Source: Stratiolaelaps scimitus
Taxonomy: Eukaryota > Arthropoda > Arachnida > Mesostigmata > Laelapidae
DNA length: 64,000 nucleotides
Reading direction: 5' to 3'
NCBI GenBank assembly: GCA_019614645.1
Contig: JABWDB010000009.1
Coordinates: forward strand, 8,723,501-8,787,500
Position 1 is the first letter of the stretch. Every line of letters begins with the position of its first letter. Shown one piece after another: positions 24,068 through 34,967 of this stretch. Under the pieces are notes generated by a model. The model searched no databases. It saw only the letters and a program-made list of their open reading frames with translations, and was not told the DNA's origin. The translations under genes and the position numbers were made by a program.

Positions 24068-26650
24068 CGTGGCTGTTCGCTTTGGTAGGTAGCCGATTGT
24101 AGTAGAAATCGTAGCAGCAGGCGATATCGTTTGCCCCGTCTAGCTGTTGTTGTTGTTGTTGTTGCTGCTGCTGCTGCGTTCGCTATGCACAATGTCCGTT
24201 CGTATAGCACCTCTAGCAGCCCGTCACTGTCGAGCTGTTGAGTCGTGTACTTTGTAGCTCGCTGGCAGGCAGGCAAGCTGGCTGGCTATGCAGGTAGGCT
24301 AAGTAGCATACGAGCGCAACAACCGCGATTCCCAAGTGGAGCGACGCGGCGATGGTGACGACGACAACGGCCACTTCTGTCGTGCGTTCGTCCTCAGACC
24401 GAGGGGGATTGCTGCTGGACACCAGTCAACGGTTGCTGGCGAACGCCGCTAATCGGTACGCCTTGCAATCCTCGCTGCCACCTACACACTACTGTAGCAA
24501 AAACGGCTGTTGTCGCTGCAGCTGCAATGGCTCGCTAATATACTCGGTACAGCAAAAGGAACTTGAACGAGGACAACTCCACCAGCCAACTCTACCACAC
24601 CACCACTAATTCTCGCCAGGCGGCAGCCGCTACCGATACCACTGCTGCTGCTGCGCCTGCAGCCTGCTGCTGTTGCCAATGCTGTGTGTGTTGTGTGCTG
24701 AATGCTGCGGCGTGCGCTGCAACCAACACGCACGACAGGGCAGGCCGAACGAGTGAACAAACGAATCCACCAACAACCGAACAACGAACGAGGCGGTCTG
24801 TTGTAGCGGGCGAATTGTTGAGCTAAGCTGAGTCGACGGTGGCGGCGGTGACGGCGGCGGCGGCCGCGGTAGCTCGTTGGCTGCTGACGACAGACAGCTT
24901 CTATGCAGCACACCGCAAGCGGCGCGACTGTCGTATGCAAACACCGCTGCTGCTGCTGTGGCTGCTGCTGTTAGTGTTGGTGTTCGGCGCCTACCGCGGA
25001 TGCCACACCAGCACTACTCTCGCTACAAATGCCGCTGACCGATTGCTCGCTGTTGTTCGGCGTGCGGCTGGCAATGCTGCTTCTGCTAGCGATCTCGCCG
25101 CTTGCAGCAGCGACGGTGGCGCCGATGGCTCGTAAGTGATAGTCGGCAGGCGGCGATCTCGCCGATGAGGCATACGCACAGCAGCCGACAGCCGCTAACA
25201 ACGACCGCATGCAGGGTTGGCTTTCAAACAGCGGCCCCGCCGCTGCGCCGCCGCCGCTGCCGCTGCGCCGCCGCCAGCGGCGCTAGATCAGCTCTTTCTT
25301 CTTCTTCTCGTATCTGTCTGTCTGTCGGGAGCGTCCGCGACTGCCGAGGTGATGTCGTCAGGGCGAGCGATGCATGCATATATACAACTAGGCTAGATGT
25401 GAAGAGATAGGTTGAGCAGCAGCAGCGACTACGACAACATCAGCAGCTGCAGCTGCAGCAGCAGCAGCAAGTGCTGCGCCGGAGGAACGCAGACAGCAAA
25501 GCTGGCGAGATAGACGACACGAGACCTGGACACGAGCATCTACGAGCGTCAGCATAGGGCGGTGGCGGCGCTAGTAGCAGCAGCAGCAGCGACATGCAAT
25601 ATTCAGCGTAGACAGAGACACACACGAGGTCAGTGAGCTATGCCTTAGCTTGAGCTGCTGCGATAGGGTGAGGGTACAGATAGCTTGGCTGGCTGCTGGC
25701 GGCTTGGCTGGCCGGCTGGCTGGCGATACCGAAGCGACAACAACGACCACGAGCTCGTGTTGCCGCTGACCAGGGGGGAAACAGCTTTTTGAGTGAGGGA
25801 AAGCAGAGCATGGCGGTCGCGGCGGCGGCGGCGGCGACGGCGGTGGTGGCGCGCCCGAAGAGCGCGGGTCAGCGTCTGGCCGCGAGATGGTCGAGTAATC
25901 GGTGTAAAACGAGGCAATCAGCGCGCGACATTGTGCAGCAGCTCGCCCGTGGTAGCTGACACAGGCCGGTGGCAGTAGCCGGCACCGGTGGCGGTGCCCC
26001 TGCGTCGCCATAGAAATGGGAGTAAATCTATCCCCCCCCACCCGGCCAAGCCCCCCGTTATCGAACAGGGTGCTCTCGAATTTCGTTTAGGACTGTGCCC
26101 TTCTCCTCGCCGATCAGCGAGCGTCAGCGGGGCAAAGTCTAATCACGGAATGACTGACAAAGCAAATGACCTTGCCTCAACGGTTGATTCAGTCTGGCTG
26201 TTTGAAAATCGGAAATGTTCAGGATGCGGCAAGCATGGTCTGTGTACCTCTGGGTTACGCGGCGTGCATTTTGATTCTCATTGAATTGGCTGTATGGAGG
26301 GACACAGGAAAAGCTGACTGGGAGAGTGAGAGAGAGAAGGCGAAATTGTTGTTGGACAGTCCAACACGATGCAGGGAAAACATCACACGCAACGGGGCCC
26401 GCCACGCGAACAGGCTCAGAGTTCCTCTCTCTCTCTCTCTCGCTCTCTGCCCCTCGGTCGAACGGCGGTCGTGTTTTCGTTGTTGACTTCGGCTGCTGTG
26501 CGTTGCCATGAAATGTTTTGTAAACACTATACAGATCGCGACCGAGGCGGCGAGGCCATCGAAGCGGCAGCGGACACCGACACGTACACAAATACTAAAA
26601 CGACACACAGACACCGCGAGTGGAATTGACCCTGCTGCGACTCGTTGGAG
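24068..26650. other. GC-rich 5' flank of the SECp43-like gene, CAG/CTG and CGG-rich
   Basis: This stretch is much richer in G+C and CpG than its surroundings and carries many CTG, CAG, TTG and GGC repeats (for example 24144-24180, 24630-24670, 24940-24970, 25450-25470, 25810-25845). It lies directly upstream of the SECp43 start on the minus strand, so it probably contains the 5' UTR and promoter. Open frames on both strands are low-complexity products of the repeats and are not called as genes. A divergent plus-strand promoter is possible but unproven. Confidence 0.5.
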
Positions 26651-28817
26651 AGGAAATGAGTGGAGCCAAGAGGTTTAAATCATGGCGCGGGATCTTGATG
26701 GTGGCGATTAGGAAAATTTCTCGTTACTGAACTATTATAAGAGTTGGTAATTTTTCTCTCTGGTCAATTTATTGATTCATGACTATGCGTCCTTAAATAT
26801 AAAATAATAATCGAAAAGTAGTTGGGGACAAGGGGCACGTCCGACCGACGCAGGTGATGGTATTGTCTCTCTCAACAGCGAGGCCAAAAGCGCTGCAGGA
26901 AAAAGGATCGTGTGCGTTTTTCCCCGGGTGGCGCGTATCGGAGCCTGTGGTAGACTTCCTCGAGGAAGTCCCTTTAAGAGGAAACTATTTACCTGAGACC
27001 TGAGCTGCGTCATTAGGTGGAGTTCTAAACACTTTAGGTGAAGTTATGAAGTTCCAAAGTTCGACTTTCATATGCTGCCTTATCAAAAATTATTATTGAT
27101 TGCTCGAAAAGCCATCAATCTTAAGCTGCTTAGTAACTACAAATATGTGGCGACAATTTGAAAGGACGATAGTTGTACAACTTGACATTTTGCGATTCGT
27201 AGCACAATGGTCACAATCATACGGAGCGTTTCCGTTCAAACGATTATTAGTTCCAACGTTTAGATTTCAAGTTGTGAATATTTGACCTTTCGCCCAATCT
27301 GCCAAGGTACATTGGTAAACATCGTCGATAACATTTACGAAGGACACTCTACGCGTACATGACTTGACTTGGCTCTTCGCTTTCCGAGCGGTAGTCTTGT
27401 CCGCTAAACGTTGAATTGGATGAAGAACTCTGCTCGTCCTTGAGAGGATATGAGGCTGAACTGAATTACTGAATAATGATTGAACGAAAAAAAAAATAGG
27501 TAACCGATAAGAAGAAACACATCAAGGGCTTCCTGATGATCTGATACCAACATTTCAAAAGGCTCTTGTTAGTAAATTGGCGAACGATTCTTTCAGTTAT
27601 TCAGTACAGTCGATCTTCGACGTATTCGTCGTGTGCGACAAAATGTACCACCACTGTACAATGAATTATTTTATAGATTTCCATTTGTTAGGAGACAATT
27701 GTTAGTACGACCACATGGTTAAATGCGCTGTTTAGTACAGAGGCAGTGTTGCATTGATAAATATAAATATGTGCGTGCACACGCCATACGTTTAGATATG
27801 GTCAATTCCTTATGGTAGCTTAACCAGCATTTTGCTAAAAAGAAAACCACGGGATCAAATGAGTAACCAGATTCATGTTGAGCATATACGGAGATATTGT
27901 TTTTTCGCTAAAGTTCAGTATCTTAAGCGTGACTTAGTTATGAGGTCAGTTCTAAAGTGAGACCAGCAGGCGCCCTGAAGATCGGCCAGCTAGACAGCCC
28001 CTGAGATGAAGACAATCGAAATCGTTCATGTGCCCCTCCGCAATTAGCCGAATTCGCTTGTTACCAGTGGTGGTGATAGCGCTCAAGACCAAAGCATGGT
28101 GAACCACAGTGGAATTTTCCATTCCCCTTGAGGAAGGTCTCTCGGATGCTAGAAGTAATTAATGAAGCCGCTATTTGCGGCTTCGGATCGAACTAATTCG
28201 AGACTGTGGTTTTTGTGCCATTTGTTGTAACGGAAGTATTTGTTGTAACCCACCAAGAAGTCAATGAACATCTTCTAGATCTTCCCGCAGCCCAAAGGTG
28301 AATTGTAGATAACTGAATAAAAACAAATTTTCCGCCTACTGCTAAAACCTATTTCATTATCATCGTGTATCGTTGAAACTGTAACGTGGACACTTACCTC
28401 GTCATTACTTATTTTCAATGTGAAATATATTTAATGTAGTAGTGGTGCACTCACGGACAGCCAATAACAGATACGGATATGGAGTAATATGACTTAGAGG
28501 AGTCAAGCAATATAAATATTGTTTGTTTTATTAAGTGTATGTCTCTAGAACGAAATTCCCCTTGCTGTTGTTAGAGGTAAACAGAACATATCAAAGCCTA
28601 TATCGGGTTTTTTCCTAGTTTGTGGCTACGGCGCCGCGGGGTCGTCTCAATCTCCAAAATGACGCGGAATCATCCTTACGTGGCTTTCCATACGGCCTGA
28701 TGGTACTTTTAAATCGGTCATTGTGAGCCTTCATCATTGATGATAAGTTTTTAGCAGCCGAACATCACCTTATCTTGTATCGCTTGAAATGTTTCGATAG
28801 ACGTAGTGTTGTATATA

Positions 28818-28843
28818 TGTTGGCTGTGAGTCAGCCTGGAAAA
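28818..28843 (+). repeat. Short 3' fragment of the 7451/29443 SINE family
   Basis: The stretch TGTTGGCTGTGAGTCAGCCT and the following GGAAAA match the 3' ends of the two longer SINE copies. Nothing upstream resembles the tRNA-like head, so it is either a fragment or a coincidental short match. Confidence 0.45.
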
Positions 28844-29002
28844 TTGAGAAGTTGAGACGTAGTCTTGTTAAATGATGTCGAAAATGAGTAATGGTTGTCA
28901 CTATTCAGGTGAAACTTTAAGGGCTGTATTGAAGATGGTTCGATCTAACGATAATCCCATAAAAGCTGGCCAAGTTATTGTAGGCATCTTGGCTTACCTT
29001 CT

Positions 29003-29005
<3 letters not shown>

Positions 29006-29040
<35 letters not shown>
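29006..29040. repeat. (AT)n microsatellite
   Basis: This is an uninterrupted AT tract of about 35 bp in intergenic DNA. Confidence 0.9.
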
Positions 29041-29042
<2 letters not shown>

Positions 29043-29442
29043 CTAATCCGTTGAGAGTGTGCTGTATATTTCGAGTTAAATACAAATCCTGTTCTCGTAT
29101 TACCCCCGCCTATATCAAACATTATATCAGACGTAAATTCATTTTTCTTTGTTGCTCCGAGATTCTTTATGTCTGCTTGATATATCCTGTATCCTGTCCC
29201 CGACAGGTAATAACGTGCTTTACTTTACTAGCGCGCATTACTAGCGAAATGCCTCGTGAAGTTTGGTATCAACACAATCTTCAACTATCGACAGAAGTAG
29301 TAAACGTATTCCTTTAATAAACCAATAAACATTTACCATTTACCATTTTCTGAACCTTTGGCGACATGTAGCACCAATACACTGGTAGCACCGAAATACA
29401 ACCTCTAGTGTGTAACTCTATCTTGCTACACATCTACACGGG

Positions 29443-29634
29443 TTGAGCCCAGTGGTGGCGTGGCGCCTTCGTGTGATTGCCTAGCAATCGGAGGAGGCAC
29501 GCAAATGTACACACAGGTTCGATCCCCACCGTTGCACATTTGCATTTAAAAAGAGGTCCGTCTTACGAAGCAATGTCGAAAGCAGTCGTACCGTGGACGT
29601 TAAGTGTGCAAGTCTGGGAGTCAGCCTGGAAAAT
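29443..29634 (+). mobile_element. tRNA-derived SINE, second copy
   Basis: The head reads TGAGCCCAGTGGTGGCGTGG (A-box-like), followed by the B box CAGGTTCGATCCCC. The body includes CACCGTTGCACATTTGCATT, the GTCCGTCTTACGAAGCAATG block and GTACCGTGGACGTTAA, and ends near GAGTCAGCCTGGAAAA. These blocks occur in the same order on the minus strand at 7451-7636, so both belong to one family. No obvious target duplication was found, suggesting an older copy. Confidence 0.8.
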
Positions 29635-30689
29635 ATCCTTATACAGTATATTTGAGCTCTCGGGTGGTCGAAGGCGTACAATTGTCTTTTCCAGTAAATA
29701 GAACAAAACGCTGCAATGTACGCTCACTTATGTTAATATAACTGAAAAAAAGCTAGTCAAAGAATATTTGTTTTTAAACCAAATTTAACAAGGTCTATGA
29801 GGTACGGCAGGTGACAGCTAAATGAGTATGTCTGAGAAGGCCGTCAAATATGGCTACAAGGAGCTATGGACTCGAGCTTTACAATGAGTCCGACGAATTT
29901 CATCATTTTCCAAACATAAGTTACAGTTTTAAATAATTTCGTTCACTCAATGCCGCCTTAGATAAACTCTATTGAAAATATGTTTATCATAAAAAAAGCA
30001 ATTGTAATGACTTGCTTGGTAAAAAATCACCCCATCGACGCAAGTGCTGACCCAGTTGTTGACGTACTGAACTGACGATTTCCATTAAAATGTGAATGAA
30101 TTTTTCCTTTTGCTTCGAAATGAACATGACAACGTTGATTCTAATTCAACGCTGAGTATAATTCCTTCTCCCCACGAGAATCAACTAAGGCAAGCAATGC
30201 AGAGTGACGCATGATTCGCGAAGTCTCTTGAGCTTTCACTAACCTTTTAAGCCTAATGAGAGTGAGAGAGAGAGAGCGCCTTTGAAATTGTTAATAAGTG
30301 TACCACATACGTAATATACGATCGTAATAACGAAAAAACAAAAGGCAAACATCTAGCTTGTTCATCAAGGCGAATAAGCTTGGATGTTAGTAACTGGCCT
30401 ATTTCAGACATGGGACATTGAAAGTAGGGCACTTAGCTCACTGGTTGCATCTTTCATGTTGACAACCTAAATTAATTCTGTTATTATTAATAAATATTTT
30501 AATTATTAGTGTACATCATTAGTGTCGTACAAGTCATCATGATTGAATCCCGCCTCGCACAAAATAGCATCTGAATTTCGGGAATTCCATCAAATTCGAG
30601 AGAAACCTCCGTAAACAATTCCAGGAGTGGAGCGGAATGAATAAGCCTCTTCGATGCAATAGCATTCAAATTTAATGGAACGACGCCGA

Positions 30690-30759
30690 GAAGATTCGTA
30701 CGATTTACGCCAGATAACACCATGCCATGTCTTACCTGGCGTAAATCGTAAGAATCTTC
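30690..30759. repeat. Near-perfect 70-nt hairpin (24-bp stem)
   Basis: The arm at 30690-30713 (GAAGATTCGTACGATTTACG and CCAG) is the reverse complement of 30736-30759 with one mismatch in 24; the loop is 22 nt. It has the size of a microRNA precursor but could equally be a recent inverted duplication. No gene flanks it. Confidence 0.85.
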
Positions 30760-31004
30760 TCTCAGCAGACAGCTATATACCAGCTAAATGTTTAACAATG
30801 ATCCCCAACGACGTCTGGTGTTTATCGTCCTAGACTGTAGAAACCCGTCAACTCGGTTCACTCAACAGTTCAACCAGTACGAGGCTTTCACGTGAAGCAA
30901 ACTCATTTTGAAAATTGCCACTTCCGAATATAGACAATGTAGATGATTATGAATTGTTTTGTTCCTGCAATTACAATTCATAATCAATAGTACAATTATA
31001 TATT

Positions 31005-31082
31005 TCAGATTATCCTGGTCACGATATGTCTCAGACTATCCTGACCATGTTGTAAGTCAGATTATCCTGACCTTGTTTTATA
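31005..31082 (+). repeat. Three tandem copies of a 26-bp unit
   Basis: Units start at 31005, 31031 and 31057, each beginning TCAGAYTATCCTG, with a few substitutions between them. Confidence 0.85.
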
Positions 31083-34041
31083 TACACCTTTTACTCAATT
31101 TTTTTTTTTTGCGAGAACTTAAGCATTGTGAAACTGCAGTTCCGAAAACAAACCACTAATGAAATGAAATGCATTTACCTACCGCCAACAGCAACACAAT
31201 ATCAGCAGCTATGGATTCTGTAATATTGTGTCTGCGGTAAAGGGGAACTGGCGCTTCTTAAAAAAACATCAATGTGAGAGTTCTGCGTACGGTGAATATC
31301 CTTCCCTACGTTTGACTACCTTTTTATTCGCCAATTAATTTTCTCGTCCGTTCATCTCTACAAATTAAGGGATATTTCCCTTGAAGTGGAGCTTTGAAAA
31401 CAGATATGTGACTAGTGAATTTGCGAGTGACGCCTAAGTCCTACCGTTTGGGAGAACCAGCTCATAAATGACCTGCGAAGGACACTGTTTGAAATTACGG
31501 CGAAATTTAGCTAGGGCATTGGAAAGAAAGTACCTATGCCCGATTTGACAGTGCAGTAGCAGTGTTCTATGTTCTTAACTAATGCATTGCTTAATGACCC
31601 TCCAGTGTTGGAGACGGTAAAGACTGCTCGTCACTTGTCGCTGCTGCGAAGCCTATCTGTTACCCTCGAACATTTTGGCGTGCCATCTACCGATAGATGG
31701 GCACATATGTTTGTACAATGTATAATCCTATACACACCACGAGCATTGTTCTGTGGCATTTGTAAACGCTTGCTGCTGCCCTACAGATTTGCTAGATTCA
31801 CGCGTTCTTCACGCGTATTTCTCGCGAGTGGGTCATCCGTGTCTATTTAGGCGCCCCCTGTTATCTCGATGTCCTTCATTGACGTGCGATGCTGAGACCC
31901 CGTTCAACGGCGCACAAATGGCAAAAAATTAGCATGAACAAAAATCGCGGTCCACAAACGCTGATGGAGGTGTATCGAGTCTGGTCGGCTCGTTGCTACT
32001 CGACTGACTCGTTGTCTTCCTTTCGAGAAAATACAAATACTACAAAACGGCATCGTCTACTGGAACGATAGATGTATGGAAATCAACAAGCTGGTGTATT
32101 TATGAGTTTTTGCTTTTTTTTTGAACAATTTTTACTACCATGAATGATCATCGTTCATTCTGGACGAATTATGGACGGGAATACCGACAAAAAAGCGTCT
32201 ACGTATTTTTCTCACTTTATTGACAAAGTGCTATCACAGCGAAATCAAGTTGTATTCAAGCCAGCCTATGGCAAACACTTTTAAGACATGCCACGAAACC
32301 AAATAGATCCGTTTGCTGCATGCGATCATCTCTCTCTCTCTCTCGCTCTCGTTGGCGCTCGTTACCATTCGCTGTATAGATATGTTGAAATTGAGAGCTG
32401 CAAATCGAGTGATATCACGAATTTTAATGTGACAAATTGCGATGAGTTACTTCATGGGGTGATTCGCACGATGCCAATTATTATGTGGATGATGAGAGAT
32501 TGTTAGTGCAGAGTAAGTGTACAACAACTCTGCGGACTACTTCGTGCTATTCGACTGAGATTGGAGCGTTCCGTCTATTGGATTTGGCCGGACAATTTCG
32601 CAATGTTAACACACAGCTGAACGGCGTGGATTTGCTAAACAATCCCCATACTATAATATTAATAATACACACGATTGATGATGGTCGAAATAGGAATAAT
32701 CATCATCATAGTTGCCTGGGGTCATGAAATAATCTCCAAAATTACATCAGCGGATGATTTGCTTGGTTACACGCGTAGCATGTTGTGAAATAGCTCAATT
32801 GCTCACCAGTACCACGACGCTCATGATACTGGTGGATTTCTTTGTCAGGTTGTCGTGTCGACAGAAACGCTTTGAGATTTGAGGTAGATTAAGTTATTAC
32901 AAAGGGACGACCATTACCCTGCATCTGTTAATTCCCCATTTCACATGGTGTTGCGCCTTTGCTTAATAGACAAGAACACTTTGGCTTCCTGCCGCACTAG
33001 CAAACTCGATAGTAAATCCTCTGCTCTGCCAATGGGGTCGGCATTCATATTTGGGTAACGTTCCCCTGGCCATCTGGGTCACAGCACACTAAACCGGACA
33101 CTAATAGAAATCGAATGTCGCGCATCGCGCGCCGTGCTCACTACGAATCCACCATCTGACAACAACATTCGTCTCACTAGAAAAATCCAAATTTCTTTCA
33201 GTGGCTGTATATATATATATATATGTATATTCGTATCTAAATCAGCGAATGATGGCGAATGTGCTGTGGCTCGTTTTCTAGTCTACGAGATGATACACCC
33301 TGTTGTATCATTATCTTCATTTCCGATGTCCTACTGAACACCCACCCGCACTCGCCCTTTGACGCGTGAACGATGACGGCATCCCTTGCCTTAGAGGGCA
33401 ATGCCGCCTCCCTGGCTGGCCCGCCGTCTGTTTTAACTACGACGAGTGCAGGTGAACAGTGGATTCTCAACACCGAATTCTCGATGGGCTAAGTCCGCGA
33501 GGCGGCCAAAAGAAACTACTTGCTGGCTCACAGCGACGGCGGAGCGCTAAATGAGACCGGTTCCTATCAGTTTTTGGTATCTGCTTGTATCTTTAGTCAC
33601 CGGGCTAACAACGATAGTACGATTTACCGTGGATCGCCCAAATCATTTTTGGGCATCTCGTCTCCTAGGAACGACACGAATAAATTGTGCAGCAAGTGCC
33701 ACTGTATGACAAAAGATTAATACCCCTGTGCTTCTGCTAGTGTATGTGTGTGTGTGTGCTTGTGTTTGTGACTATGCGAATAGATCGGCGTAACGCAGGA
33801 GTGTGTGCTCAATAAGGAGGCGATCAGTGGTTGGCAATTGCATACACGAGGAAATCGACTGAATTGCCTTTTGCTCCCAATGAGGGGTTGGCCACGTACG
33901 GCACCTGAGCAAATCCGAGGCCGACGCCGTTATCAGCTCGGGAATTGACGATAGTGTAGCTGAGATCTATCTTGCGCCATCAGTCGTCTTGTCTCGGTTT
34001 CGCTAGAGGTGTCGGGTTGGTGTGGTCGTAGGATCTGCACA

Positions 34042-34057
34042 ATGACCGGCATAAAAG
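34042..34057 (+). CDS. Possible alternative first coding exon of the first SLC17 gene
   Basis: ATG followed by four codons (MTGIK) and one base ends at AAAG then GTAATT, leaving phase 1. That phase would splice in frame to the TM1 exon at 35702, like the main first exon. The exon is tiny, so this could be chance. Confidence 0.2.
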
Positions 34058-34694
34058 GTAATTCGCCGTCATCCGGGAACGCGATGGATCCCTTCACATT
34101 TCGACGAGCTTATAGACCCTGTGACCCGATACTGGACTATCTGACCGATTATGATACCAATACTGATTATCAGTCGAACCTGTCTTTTGACACTGTTATC
34201 TTTTCCGCTTGGGAACAAGTCTGACAGCAAGCGAAAAAGAGAGAGAGAGAGAAATTAGTCTTTATCCCGTAGAAGGCATATAAGCTAAGCCCGGATAAAA
34301 CACTCTACCAATACATTCTATAAACTCGATCATTTGTGGATACTCTTCCACTGCAGAGAGAGATTGAGAGAGATTGGGAACAGAGAGTGCGAGTACTCCT
34401 TGACAGTTCGACCTGTTACAGCTGGGTGGACGTTAGGAATCACAGACTCAAGCCGATCTGAGCTTCGTAATCAGAGGGCAGAGCACCAATGACTATGGTG
34501 GCTACCCGGTGGATTGCTAGCACTTCCCTTTAACAATACAGACGATCATCTAAATGGTTGTTTAGAGAATAGACTATTAATAACGTTGCAACTTAGGTTA
34601 TACTCGAAGCCGTCAAACCTTGCTGAGTCGTCCATAGAGTTGCGTAACGTTCTGAGCACACACATTACGTAGGTTATATTCAAATAGAGATCAG

Positions 34695-34698
<4 letters not shown>

Positions 34699-34760
<62 letters not shown>
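34699..34760. repeat. (AT)n microsatellite, ~62 bp
   Basis: This is a long pure AT tract about 200 nt upstream of the first SLC17 gene. A second shorter AT tract lies at about 34784-34803. Confidence 0.95.
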
Positions 34761-34767
<7 letters not shown>

Positions 34768-34967
34768 GTTATAAAGTTATATGTATATATATATATATAT
34801 ATATCAGGCCGTTATCCGTGACGGAAGTGTGGAATGTGCGCTGGAAAATGTATATGTGAATGTGCAGCCGAATTTGAGCGAATTTTTTATGTTCCTTCCT
34901 GTTCACTTCGAAATTGTTGTTTGGGCTCGCATGCCTAGGATACGGAAGCATACCGGATTGGAGCACG

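Larger units (their letters stand above)
26651..34967. other. Gene-poor intergenic region
   Basis: No coding exon is recognised over about 8.3 kb, apart from an optional first exon at 34042. It contains SINE pieces (28818-28843, 29443-29634), an AT tract (29006-29040), a hairpin (30690-30759), a smaller hairpin (30945-30985), a 26-bp minisatellite (31005-31082), and a long AT tract at 34699-34760. Open frames here are short and without family features. Confidence 0.55.

Noticed and set aside
24482..25625. Open frames on both strands, one with a signal-peptide-like Leu run
   Set aside because: The Leu, Ala, Arg and Gln runs come from CTG/CAG/CGG repeats; six-frame openness is expected in such DNA.
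26139..26591. 150-codon minus-strand open frame
   Set aside because: It crosses a GA/CT repeat, is overlapped by plus-strand frames of similar length, and lacks domain or splice evidence.
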